From an uncultured bacterium (GTDB lineage Bacteria > Bacillota > Clostridia > Lachnospirales > Lachnospiraceae): a stretch of 57,046 bases of DNA. The stretch is taken from NCBI GenBank assembly GCA_905215155.1, contig CAJMPJ010000018.1, positions 1 through 57,046 on the forward strand. Direction: 5' to 3'. Numbering within the stretch: position 1 is the stretch's first letter; each line of letters begins with the position of its first letter. The notes under the pieces were generated by a model. It saw only the letters and a list, made by a program, of their open reading frames with translations. It searched no databases and was not told the origin of the DNA. A program made the translations under genes and the position numbers. Shown piece by piece: positions 26,319-34,517 of the stretch.

Positions 26319-28322
26319 TCATTCCTCCATTTCCTTTAGTACAGCCACTCCCCACTCCTCCAGACGGATCTTTTCTCCCCGGGCATAGACATTTTCCGTC
26401 AGCAAATCCTCTCCTTTTTGGCAGGGGCAGGAAAATTCCTTTGGCTGGCTGCTGTAATTCAGCCAGTATTGAAGCTTATCTCCGGCTTGATTGATTCCAC
26501 TTCGTACAATTACCGGCCATGTTATGCCGCTAAGAGTTATGCCGGCATCCAATGCAGCTTCCTTTAAAACCTTTTTTAAAACTTCCTTGCCCGCAAGACA
26601 GCCCAGATAGTAACCCATACCTTTTCCTGCCCTGTTTTTTGTGATTCCGGCATAAGCCTTCCAGTATTTATGCTGATAGGAACCGAGAACCTGGGCATCC
26701 CCGACACATAAAAGCTCAGCCAGACCGGTAACCGGCTCCCCAAGAAGAGACACCTTATCCGGTTGTGTATACTGCTGATAATACATTCCAAAAACAGAGT
26801 TTAACAGATGGGGAAGCCGGTCCGGGTAGACACTTAATTGCTCATTGGCTGCAAAGGACTTAAAGGTGCTGAACAGCACCCCTCCCTCCAGGACGAACTG
26901 TTCCAGCCTTTTAATATCCGCTTCGCTGATGCTATACAAGGCTGGTGTAAGAATCATCTTGTATCTGGAAGGCTCCAGTGCATGGATATCCACCACATCA
27001 CATTCCAGATTCAATTCGTATAAGCTGTCATAGAGATAGCGGACCACGTCATTATAGCTGATCTTTTTATCAATGGGGAACCATTGCAGCGCCGTCAGAG
27101 AACGGTTGTCTATGACAAGAGCGATTTCATTTTGCTTGGACAGACAAAGCCGTTCTGCCCCGTTTTTCTTCCACTCCTGTCCAAACTGTTTTGCTTCTTC
27201 ATAAACCGGATTGGGTTCCATATCATGGCTCAATAAGCCCTTCCAATAGGTTTCGTACCCGTTGTGAATGGAGTGCCAGTTCCAGTAAAGAAGACCTGAT
27301 GCGCCGCTTGCCAGATGACTGTATGCATGCAGGCGAAGCTGTCCGGGGTAGGGCGTCCAGTATTTGAACGCCTGGGCCTGACATTCCAAAACCAGATAAT
27401 TGTCCGCTTTAAGACTTCGGATGCAGTCCCCTCCAAAGGCGATTTCCGCTCCGGTCAAAGCATCCTGAGTGGGATGGTAGATATCGGTTCCTGCCAGAGT
27501 TACCGCTTTGGAGGCCTCATAGTGATTGATATCCGGCTGGACTCCGTAGGAATACCCATCCTGTGCAATATCCGCCCCGAATTTCTTCCACTCAAAATCA
27601 AAATTGTGGGTAACGAACTGATCCTCTCTTTTATACTCCGCCAAAATATCCGCCTGCCACTTCAGATAATCTGCTGCAAGGGACCGCTTAAAAGCCTCAA
27701 ACTCACCTGCAAGTCCTCCGTTGATACAACCCCTCATATCCGGAAAATCCTCCCAGTTTTCAATGGAATTGCTCCAATACGCCAGCCCAAAGGTCTGATT
27801 CAGCGTCTTTGTTGTTTTAAATTTTTCTTTTAAATATTCCAAAAACATCTGCTGCACAAATGAAGAATACGACCCATAATGCTTTGTTTCATTATCCAGC
27901 TGAAATCCTATGACAGCCTTATGCTCTGCCGTATGGCAGAACAGCTTACGGATCATGGCTTCTGCACAGGCACGAAATGTCGGATTCACAAGGTCCATCT
28001 TCTGCCTGTGGCCGTACCATGCCCTTCCTTCCTTTGTTTCCACCATTACGGAGGGGTCTTTTTTTACCAGCCAGGAAGGTATGGCATAGGTAGGCGTTCC
28101 AATTATTACATGCATATAAAGCTTTTGAGCTTCCTCCAGCACACGGTCAACGTAGGAAAAGTTATATCTTCCTTCCTCCGGCTCCAAAGTGCTCCAGGTA
28201 GATTCGGCTATCCTTACCACATTCATACCGGCTTCCTTCATCATGACCAGATCCTTTTTTATCCGGTCACAGGGTAAGTACTCCGGGTAATAGGCCGCTC
28301 CAAATAAAATCTCTTTTCTCAT
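26319..28322 (-). CDS. GH42-family beta-galactosidase-like
   Basis: The 667-residue protein starts LFGAAYYPEYLP and carries the GH42 A-domain with acid/base glutamate in GFQLDNETKHYG and nucleophile in YLVLECQAQAF. The trimerisation domain (about 380-590) and a small C-terminal beta domain follow. No signal peptide is present, so it works on imported sugar. AUG overlaps the symporter stop (ATGA), with AAGGAG upstream. GH42 enzymes release beta-galactose or sometimes alpha-L-arabinopyranose. Partnership with GH43 and GH5 suggests a mixed plant oligosaccharide. Confidence 0.94.
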   Translation of the reverse strand: MRKEILFGAAYYPEYLPCDRIKKDLVMMKEAGMNVVRIAESTWSTLEPEEGRYNFSYVDRVLEEAQKLYMHVIIGTPTYAIPSWLVKKDPSVMVETKEGRAWYGHRQKMDLVNPTFRACAEAMIRKLFCHTAEHKAVIGFQLDNETKHYGSYSSFVQQMFLEYLKEKFKTTKTLNQTFGLAYWSNSIENWEDFPDMRGCINGGLAGEFEAFKRSLAADYLKWQADILAEYKREDQFVTHNFDFEWKKFGADIAQDGYSYGVQPDINHYEASKAVTLAGTDIYHPTQDALTGAEIAFGGDCIRSLKADNYLVLECQAQAFKYWTPYPGQLRLHAYSHLASGASGLLYWNWHSIHNGYETYWKGLLSHDMEPNPVYEEAKQFGQEWKKNGAERLCLSKQNEIALVIDNRSLTALQWFPIDKKISYNDVVRYLYDSLYELNLECDVVDIHALEPSRYKMILTPALYSISEADIKRLEQFVLEGGVLFSTFKSFAANEQLSVYPDRLPHLLNSVFGMYYQQYTQPDKVSLLGEPVTGLAELLCVGDAQVLGSYQHKYWKAYAGITKNRAGKGMGYYLGCLAGKEVLKKVLKEAALDAGITLSGITWPVIVRSGINQAGDKLQYWLNYSSQPKEFSCPCQKGEDLLTENVYARGEKIRLEEWGVAVLKEMEE

Positions 28323-29716
28323 ATATCTCCTTTATGTCTTCCTTCTGCCAGGTCTGCTACAATTGCGTCATAGTACTTATCCAGATCAAAGAATGCCAGG
28401 CATACCAATGCTACCAACATAGTGATTGCCGGAATCCAGATGAAGGACCATGAAATCGCTTGCAGGGCCTCCTGGCTCTGTACCGCCCTGTCAACAGAAA
28501 AACCTCCCAGTCCTAAAACTGCGCCTAATGCTGCCGTTCCCACACCGGAACCAACCTTCATGCAAAAGGAGGAGGCTGCATTTCCCATACCGGCTGTGCC
28601 ATATCCGTTCTGCCATTCTCCATAGGTAATGGCATCCTGCAGAAGTCCAAACATGGTAGCTCCGGAGCAGCCAAAGCCAATTCCTTTTATTACAGACATG
28701 GCACACAAAAATGTGAGATCCGTGGATATTCCGGTCAGGCAGAAGCCGATCATGGAAATAAGCATGCCGCATAAAAACAAATTTCGCTTGGAAACCTTTT
28801 TCATAATAAAAGGCGTAATAACCATTGTAATAATCTGCGACATGGATAGAAAGTTGGAAATTGGGGTAAAACTTCCCGCATTTCCTAAATTATACTGGGC
28901 AAAATATACGGCGGAGCCAAAAAATGTGGACATCATAAAGTACATGGAAAACAGACAGATGACAAGGAGGACCCAATACTTGTTCCGAAACAGCCCGGCA
29001 ACTCCCTTTAGAAAGGAAATCTTCTGCTCCTGCCCCTTGCCGCTTCCCTGATTCTCCACCACACGCTCCTTGCATACCAGAAACATGAACATATTCAAGA
29101 TGACAAAAACAATCATAAGCACAACAAAGGTAAGAGTCCAGCCCTTTTGAGAATATACGTCTCCTCCGCCAAATCCAGCGGTCATCTTTAAAACCACCGT
29201 ATTAATGGTCATGGTGCCTGCGGTCGCCAGAAGCATACGGAAATTTCCAAGCAGGCCTCTTTCATATTTATTGGTGGTCATAAGGCCGTTCATGGTGGCA
29301 TATGGAACGTTGATACCCGTATAAAAGATACTGGACACCAGGTTATAGGTCAGAAAAATATAGACCAGCTGTGCCTTTCCCACCAAAGCGGAAGGGACGC
29401 TGAACATCAATACCGTGCAGACAGCCAGGGGAACACACAATCTGGCGATCCATGGCCTTGCTTTTCCCCATTTGCTGTGGGTGTGATCAATAATGTATCC
29501 CATGGACAGATCTGTAAATCCATCCACTATTTTGGAAACCCCAATGATTGCTGCCGCAGCTACTGCACTAACCCCTGCCACATTGGTATAATAAATCAGT
29601 AAAAATGCACTGATGGCAGAATAAACTAAATTTCCTGCGTAATCCCCAAGCCCATATCCCAGACGCTCTATAAAAGAAAGCCTTGCATTGGGTTCCATAT
29701 TTGTTTCTGCTCTCAT
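28319..29716 (-). CDS. GPH-family sugar:cation symporter
   Basis: The protein has about 465 residues from the AUG at 29716, which has GGAGGAAAATAAA upstream. Twelve transmembrane segments show the glycoside-pentoside-hexuronide pattern, with ERLGYGLGDYAGNLVYSAISAF at the start and KIVDGFTDLSMGYIIDHTHSKWGKARPW, the MelB/XynB-type sodium or proton sugar site. It is the transporter for the GH operon and should bring in short xylosides, galactosides or beta-glucans. The stop overlaps the GH42 start by four bases. Confidence 0.93.
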   Translation of the reverse strand: MRAETNMEPNARLSFIERLGYGLGDYAGNLVYSAISAFLLIYYTNVAGVSAVAAAAIIGVSKIVDGFTDLSMGYIIDHTHSKWGKARPWIARLCVPLAVCTVLMFSVPSALVGKAQLVYIFLTYNLVSSIFYTGINVPYATMNGLMTTNKYERGLLGNFRMLLATAGTMTINTVVLKMTAGFGGGDVYSQKGWTLTFVVLMIVFVILNMFMFLVCKERVVENQGSGKGQEQKISFLKGVAGLFRNKYWVLLVICLFSMYFMMSTFFGSAVYFAQYNLGNAGSFTPISNFLSMSQIITMVITPFIMKKVSKRNLFLCGMLISMIGFCLTGISTDLTFLCAMSVIKGIGFGCSGATMFGLLQDAITYGEWQNGYGTAGMGNAASSFCMKVGSGVGTAALGAVLGLGGFSVDRAVQSQEALQAISWSFIWIPAITMLVALVCLAFFDLDKYYDAIVADLAEGRHKGDI

Positions 29717-29760
29717 TTTATTTTCCTCCATCCCTTACGTTTATAACCGACCCTCTTCTC

Positions 29761-30930
29761 CTACTTTTCCAGAGGAAACCAGTCAAAGGCCACACATCTT
29801 CCCAGGTCCCAGCTGTCCCAGCCAATCCACCCCTTAGAATTTACCGTATCCACCAGCAGCTTATAGCTCCAGTAATAATATCCGGCCCCCTTATTCCAAG
29901 CGGAAAGCTGGGCCTTTGCCACAGCCTGGTAGATTTCTCGTTTCTGCTCCGGGGAAAAGACTTCCTGTTTTACCCCCTCTACCCCATTTAACACCGACTT
30001 TCCCCCCTGGGTATCATGACCGCAAACCAAGGAATTAAAGAGACACCATTCCCCGCAGATCACCGGAAAATACTGCTGCATCTCTTCAACTGGTTTTTCA
30101 AACTTTTCTTTGATATAGCTTAAATAGCCGTCAATCGTCTGCTCACATCCCTCCATTTCACCCATCATTAAATATTGATGGGTATCCAATACCACATTTT
30201 CATACCGTTCTTCCTGCATGAAGTCCTTCCAGATATCTATTTCAAACCCATCGTGGATCACCACATATTTTTCTTTTGGAAGGTATTTTCTCAGACGGTC
30301 ATATGCCTTCAAATAAAAGTCTCTTAAAAATTCTCTGGAAATCCCCCTGCTCCCCTCCGCCATTTTTAAATCCACAGGAGGATACCGCTTCTGAATCTCC
30401 ATCTTGTTCCACATCTTTTCAAGCATAGGTTCATTGATCACTTCAATTCCCCACAGCCCTTTCCGGTTTCCATACCGCCTGGCAAGACGCTCCAGTACGC
30501 TTAATACAAACTCCACTTCCTCCGGCTGGCTTGCCCATTTACAGACTCCGCAGATGCCCCCATTATCCGAACCGTTTTGCCCTCCTGGAGCCGTATGGAG
30601 ATCAATTAAAATGGTAAGTCCATACGTTTCCGCCCAGCCAAAGGCTTTATCAAGCTCCTCAATACAACCTATGAACGGTTCCCTGTCTCCAAAAACAAAA
30701 TAAGACACCGGTATTCTCACGGAATCAAGTCCCCAGGAACGAATCGTCACGAAATCCCGTTCTGTGATATACTCACTCCGGTGTAACTTAATTCTTGCTT
30801 CATATACCTTTCGGTCCAGTTGTCTTGGCAGCCAGTATTCGTCCTCTGCTGTGGTTCCTTCAAATAGTGCCGGATGCATCCATTTCTCCAGAACAAGCCA
30901 GTTTCCTAAATTAACTCCTTTTACCTTCAC
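29761..30930 (-). CDS. GH5-family exo-beta-1,3-glucanase-like glycosidase
   Basis: The protein has about 389 residues from a GUG at 30930, with AAGGGGA eight bases upstream; an upstream extension to 30963 is unlikely. VKGVNLGNWLVLEKWM at the start is typical of glucan 1,3-beta-glucosidase-like GH5 proteins. The acid/base is in GIEVINEPM and the nucleophile in PVICGEWCLF. No signal peptide is present, so it is intracellular. It is the first gene of the GH5-GPH-GH42-GH43 operon and is divergent from an AraC regulator. Substrate may be a beta-glucoside or gluco-oligosaccharide. Confidence 0.9.
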   Translation of the reverse strand: MKVKGVNLGNWLVLEKWMHPALFEGTTAEDEYWLPRQLDRKVYEARIKLHRSEYITERDFVTIRSWGLDSVRIPVSYFVFGDREPFIGCIEELDKAFGWAETYGLTILIDLHTAPGGQNGSDNGGICGVCKWASQPEEVEFVLSVLERLARRYGNRKGLWGIEVINEPMLEKMWNKMEIQKRYPPVDLKMAEGSRGISREFLRDFYLKAYDRLRKYLPKEKYVVIHDGFEIDIWKDFMQEERYENVVLDTHQYLMMGEMEGCEQTIDGYLSYIKEKFEKPVEEMQQYFPVICGEWCLFNSLVCGHDTQGGKSVLNGVEGVKQEVFSPEQKREIYQAVAKAQLSAWNKGAGYYYWSYKLLVDTVNSKGWIGWDSWDLGRCVAFDWFPLEK

Positions 30931-31115
30931 TATGCATTCCCCTTTTCTTCTCTTGTGCGGCATGTTCTATAACCTTTTAGCAACCGCAATTGATACTCTC
31001 ATCATACGAAACATCATCAAAAATCTATATTACTTTTCACATATTTTTGATACATTTCTCTGTTTTTTTGGTATATTTATCATATAAGATTATATTCAAA
31101 GAAGGGAGACGCTCT

Positions 31116-32324
31116 ATGAATCAGATGGCATTGATCCAGTATATTTCAAAACAGCTGCACACAAACGTAAGAAAATACAGTCAAAAAAAAGAACTCCTTT
31201 TGGAGTTCTGTGAAAAATATGATTTTATTGATCCGGTATTCTCTCTTTCACCGGAACTTTTAGAAATAATGCTCTCTTTTGATAAAGAGAACTCTCCCAC
31301 CTTGTTTTGTGTGAACCAGGACTTAATCTATGCTGTGGTTTCCTGCGGGGCAGTGAGCTTTTTAATCGGACCGGTCCGGCTGGAAGGTCTGATTGATATG
31401 AAGCATGAATTTCCAAACGTTCCCGTGTCCGAATACAATCCTGATTTTATTCCAGCCCTGGACTTTTCTTTCTATTTAAGAGAAATTCTTCTGGTTTACA
31501 ACCTCTTTCATAAGAAAATAAAAAAAGAGCAGGAGGTGATTTTACATAACTGTGTTGACAAATCCTTACACAATCAGATTGAAAAAAATTTTTCCGACAT
31601 GGTTTTTGAAACGCAAGAGCATCAAACCAGGCATAATCCTTATGACCAGGAAATTCGTGAACTATCCAGCATCGAGCGTGGAGACATCCGAGGACTGGAG
31701 CAAAGCATCGCAGAAAACTACAACGCCAAGCTGGGCACTCTGGCAAAGGATAAAACCAGGAATTTAAAAAACCTCTGCATTGTGGTCATCGCACTGGCAA
31801 GCCGCGCCGCGATCCGGGGAGGACTCCATCCGGAAATTTCTTTTTCCCTTAGTGACAATTACATACAGAAAATTGAAGAAACCATGGATACCCCTTCCCT
31901 GCTTCATCTCCTCAGAGGTGCAGAATATCATTATACCTCCATGGTTCATGATCTTCATCAGATGAAAAAAAATCAGAACCCCGAACAGAATAATCCCAAT
32001 ATCAACTTATGCAAGGACTATATCTTCTCTCATTTGCATGACAAAATTACCGTTCAGGATTTGGCAGAGCATCTGCATCTAAATCCCAATTATCTTTCTG
32101 AATTGTTTAAAAAAAGTGAGGGCATTTCTTTGTATGCCTACATTCTACAGGAAAAAATAGACCGCACCAAAAATCTTTTAATCTATTCCAGATACTCTTA
32201 TATCGACATTGCCGCTTATCTGGGCTTTTCCTCACAAAGCCATCTTGGAAAGCAGTTTAAAAAGATGACGGGATACACCCTCAGAAAATACCGGCTTTTG
32301 TTTGGGGTCAAGGAGTTTCAGTAG
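31116..32324 (+). CDS. AraC-family regulator of the glycosidase operon
   Basis: The protein has 402 residues from the AUG at 31116, chosen for GAAGGGAG seven bases upstream; an earlier AUG at 30990 has no site. The N-terminal 290 residues are a PocR/YesN-like ligand region without membrane helices. The C-terminal pair of AraC helix-turn-helix motifs (about 300-400) reads FSHLHDKITVQDLAEHLHLNPNYLSELFKKSEG and YIDIAAYLGFSSQSHLGKQFKKMTGYTLRKYR. It is divergent from the GH5-led operon across 185 bp and presumably activates it in response to the incoming sugar. The effector is not known. Confidence 0.9.
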   Translation: MNQMALIQYISKQLHTNVRKYSQKKELLLEFCEKYDFIDPVFSLSPELLEIMLSFDKENSPTLFCVNQDLIYAVVSCGAVSFLIGPVRLEGLIDMKHEFPNVPVSEYNPDFIPALDFSFYLREILLVYNLFHKKIKKEQEVILHNCVDKSLHNQIEKNFSDMVFETQEHQTRHNPYDQEIRELSSIERGDIRGLEQSIAENYNAKLGTLAKDKTRNLKNLCIVVIALASRAAIRGGLHPEISFSLSDNYIQKIEETMDTPSLLHLLRGAEYHYTSMVHDLHQMKKNQNPEQNNPNINLCKDYIFSHLHDKITVQDLAEHLHLNPNYLSELFKKSEGISLYAYILQEKIDRTKNLLIYSRYSYIDIAAYLGFSSQSHLGKQFKKMTGYTLRKYRLLFGVKEFQ

Positions 32325-32335
32325 GCGTTGTTCTC

Positions 32336-33763
32336 TTATCCTCGTTTTTCTCCAAGCACCTGGTTCAGCTCTGAAAAAGCCAGAAGGGCATTCCTGATAT
32401 CTTCGGAATAATGCTTTAATACCTGCTCTTTATCCAGGAACACATCATCCTTTTTGCTGATGCCGGCTTTCTTATAATTCCGGGGCATATGGAACATGGT
32501 AATGCCGTTTACCTTAAATGCAATCAGATCCAGCTTTGTAAAATCATAAGAAAACTGAAGCTTCTGAGTCCAGGAAAACGTATGCAGTTTGGAACCGAAC
32601 AGTTTTTTTTCGATGATCCGAATGCTCTGATCAGTTACGAGCAGCTTGGAATGAGCGATAAAGGGAATCTCTCCGGAGCTCTGTTCAAATCGTTTCTTTT
32701 TGATAAGAGCCTCCATGTCATAGTACGGGCCGGATTCTGTATCGGAAACCGGAACCGTATAAGAAAGCTCACACATTTCCTGATCCAAAAGATATTCTAC
32801 TCCGTATTTTTCAAACACGGGCAGGATTGTTGCTTGGACAAATGCGTACCGGGGATCAGAACCGAAAGCCTTTGATTCACCTTTCTCCAGGGACACTCCA
32901 TAGGTTTCCCCTAAGCATCTGCAAAGCTCTGTAGTATCACTGCCAGTCCAAAGCCCTGACACTTCTAAAAGCCTGCCTTCATGGGCTGCGAGCTTATAAC
33001 AGCTTTTTACATAGTCTGAGGAATCAAGAATAAACGTTCCGCTGTTGGAGGACATGAGCTGCTTGCCAAACAGGGCACTGGATAAAAAAGTCTCCCAATT
33101 GTCAAAAAGGGCTTCGGCAAAGGCGCCATAATGGTTTAGAAGTTCTTCCGCCTTAGAATCCTCCAGATAACCGCACATAGTTGCATCGGCAATAATGGAA
33201 ATCAACCGGGAAAGATGAAAACCTGCCATAGAACGTCCTTTGGTCAGAGCAAGCCAGGACCTGTTTTTCTCAAATAACTGAGAAAGTGACTTCCGTTCCC
33301 CCGCATTTTCCGGCTGAAAGAAATACAAGATGGATATTTTTATGTCCTCTAAACAGTCATTGAGATCCTCTGTGAGATGAAACTGTTCCTGCACCGGAGA
33401 AAAGGGGGTTATATATTCCCGAAGTTTCTCTTCCTTGCGAAGATATTCTTCTGCCTGTTCATAAGACATGGAAGCAAAATCTCCGGGAGCATTAAGAAAT
33501 AAGTCGATGAGACCGCTGTAAACAATTCCGTCTGTAAAGACATACTCCATCAATCCGTCAATCACGTTTTCTGCATCCTGGAGATTTTTGATTCCGTAAT
33601 TATCATTTAAGGCTTTTTTAACAAGCATTTTACTGCCTGGGATTACCGTGTGGGGATTTGTCGTAGTAAGCACATCTCTGATCTGCTCCAAAGAAGGCTT
33701 ATCTTCCATGTAAAGAATTCCGTAGCGGTACATAGCTGTCAGTATAATATATTTGTTATTCAC
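32336..33763 (-). CDS. DUF1266-like protein with C-terminal PH-like region
   Basis: The 475-residue protein is unlikely to be secreted. The middle (about 150-250) resembles DUF1266, with GRSMAGFHLSRLISIIADATMCGYLEDSKAEELL and DNWETFLSSALFGKQLM as the helical core. The C-terminal third has alternating strands (LLVTDQSIRIIEKKLFGSKLHTFSW) like a bacterial PH domain. DUF1266 proteins of enteric bacteria have no known function. GGAGAAC lies before the AUG. Only 11 bp separate it from the convergent AraC gene, with no visible terminator between them. The family match is moderate. Confidence 0.6.
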   Translation of the reverse strand: MNNKYIILTAMYRYGILYMEDKPSLEQIRDVLTTTNPHTVIPGSKMLVKKALNDNYGIKNLQDAENVIDGLMEYVFTDGIVYSGLIDLFLNAPGDFASMSYEQAEEYLRKEEKLREYITPFSPVQEQFHLTEDLNDCLEDIKISILYFFQPENAGERKSLSQLFEKNRSWLALTKGRSMAGFHLSRLISIIADATMCGYLEDSKAEELLNHYGAFAEALFDNWETFLSSALFGKQLMSSNSGTFILDSSDYVKSCYKLAAHEGRLLEVSGLWTGSDTTELCRCLGETYGVSLEKGESKAFGSDPRYAFVQATILPVFEKYGVEYLLDQEMCELSYTVPVSDTESGPYYDMEALIKKKRFEQSSGEIPFIAHSKLLVTDQSIRIIEKKLFGSKLHTFSWTQKLQFSYDFTKLDLIAFKVNGITMFHMPRNYKKAGISKKDDVFLDKEQVLKHYSEDIRNALLAFSELNQVLGEKRG

Positions 33764-33883
33764 TCAGTTCTCCTTTTCTTTTTTGTTTCTATATATTAAT
33801 GATTTTCACCATCATTATCAGAGTAAGATCCTAAATATTTTCCTATACCTTCCATTTTAATATATTTTCCCTGCCAAGTAAAT

Positions 33884-33924
33884 AAAAAAATGCTCCCAAG
33901 GCCATTACAGAGACCTAAGGAAGC
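33884..33924 (-). terminator. Terminator downstream of the YARHG remnant
   Basis: A GCTTCCTTAGG...CCTTGGGAGC hairpin is followed by a seven-T run on the minus strand. It fits as the terminator of the broken YARHG gene and suggests the gene was once expressed. Confidence 0.6.
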
Positions 33925-33949
33925 AAGCAAATTCTTTTAATGATCAATA

Positions 33950-34261
33950 TTAATCAAGACCAGCAAGTAATTCTAAATTCACCTTTTCGTAATCATTAAA
34001 ATTACTTGGGTCAAAGCCATCGGGATTAACGGAGGGTTCATACCACAGCTGTCCCATAAAGTAATTATTCAGATCTTCATTATTAAAAATATAACCATGC
34101 CTTGCATAAATCTCATTTTTAGCCAAATGAAGGATCAGAGGCGGAACCCCGTCAAAATCCTCTTTGCTGTAATACTATATATCTGTAACGTACAAGGGCT
34201 CTGCCACGTTTGATATATCTCTTACCTTGCGGACGTTTACATATATTCTAATGTTTCCATA
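33950..34261 (-). pseudogene. Broken YARHG-domain protein gene
   Basis: The minus strand encodes YYSKEDFDGVPPLILHLAKN, EIYARHGYIFNNEDL and a tail ending NLELLAGLD. This is a clear YARHG extracellular domain of the kind found in Firmicutes surface proteins and peptidases. An in-frame TAG at 34175-34177 interrupts it, and the same frame continues upstream as RKVRDISNVAEPLYVTDI. No start codon or ribosome binding site exists for the 75-residue domain piece. The upstream part ends at the perfect inverted repeat at 34262. Both point to a decayed, 5'-truncated gene whose terminator survives. Confidence 0.75.
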
Positions 34262-34331
34262 ATCTCCCCCTAAAAAAGTGTATAGTTTATTTTTCATGTA
34301 AAGTAAACTATACACTTTTTTAGGGGGAGAT
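34262..34331. repeat. Perfect 28-bp inverted repeat
   Basis: Arms at 34262-34289 and 34304-34331 are exactly complementary (start ATCTCCCCCTAAAAAAGTG) with a 14-base loop. Each arm includes a GGGGGAGAT that can serve as a ribosome binding site, and an internal run of six T that gives terminator-like form in both directions. It could be a miniature mobile element, a fused pair of insertion-sequence ends, or a strong regulatory hairpin. Confidence 0.8.
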
Positions 34332-34400
34332 ATGGGACACTTCATTGATTTAAGAACCCCACCCCCTGCTAATCCAGTAGAAAAATATTGTAACATATGA
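34332..34400 (+). CDS. Mini-ORF behind the inverted repeat
   Basis: The 22-residue frame MGHFIDLRTPPPANPVEKY(CNI) starts directly after GGGGGAGAT of the right repeat arm. It is proline-rich in the middle and resembles no known family to me. It could be a leader peptide or chance. It lies 39 bp before the racemase remnant on the same strand. Confidence 0.25.
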   Translation: MGHFIDLRTPPPANPVEKYCNI

Positions 34401-34439
34401 TAAAAAACATACTAAATTCAGGAAACGGAGGCATTACGA

Positions 34440-34517
34440 TTGAAGACCATTGGTTTAATTGGCGGAATGAGCTGGAATTATTTCGCCAATAGAACCCTTT
34501 TTTATTACATCTTTTAA
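34440..34517 (+). pseudogene. 5' remnant of an aspartate/glutamate racemase gene
   Basis: A UUG start nine bases after GGAGG opens KTIGLIGGMSW, the N-terminal signature of the aspartate/glutamate racemase family (typically KTIGLIGGMSWESTxxYY). After residue 12 the match is lost, and the frame stops after 25 residues, within the convergent permease gene. Only the head of the gene remains, which points to deletion. An imperfect ATTGGCGGAA/TTTCGCCAAT stem with a T run lies across the breakpoint. Confidence 0.65.
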
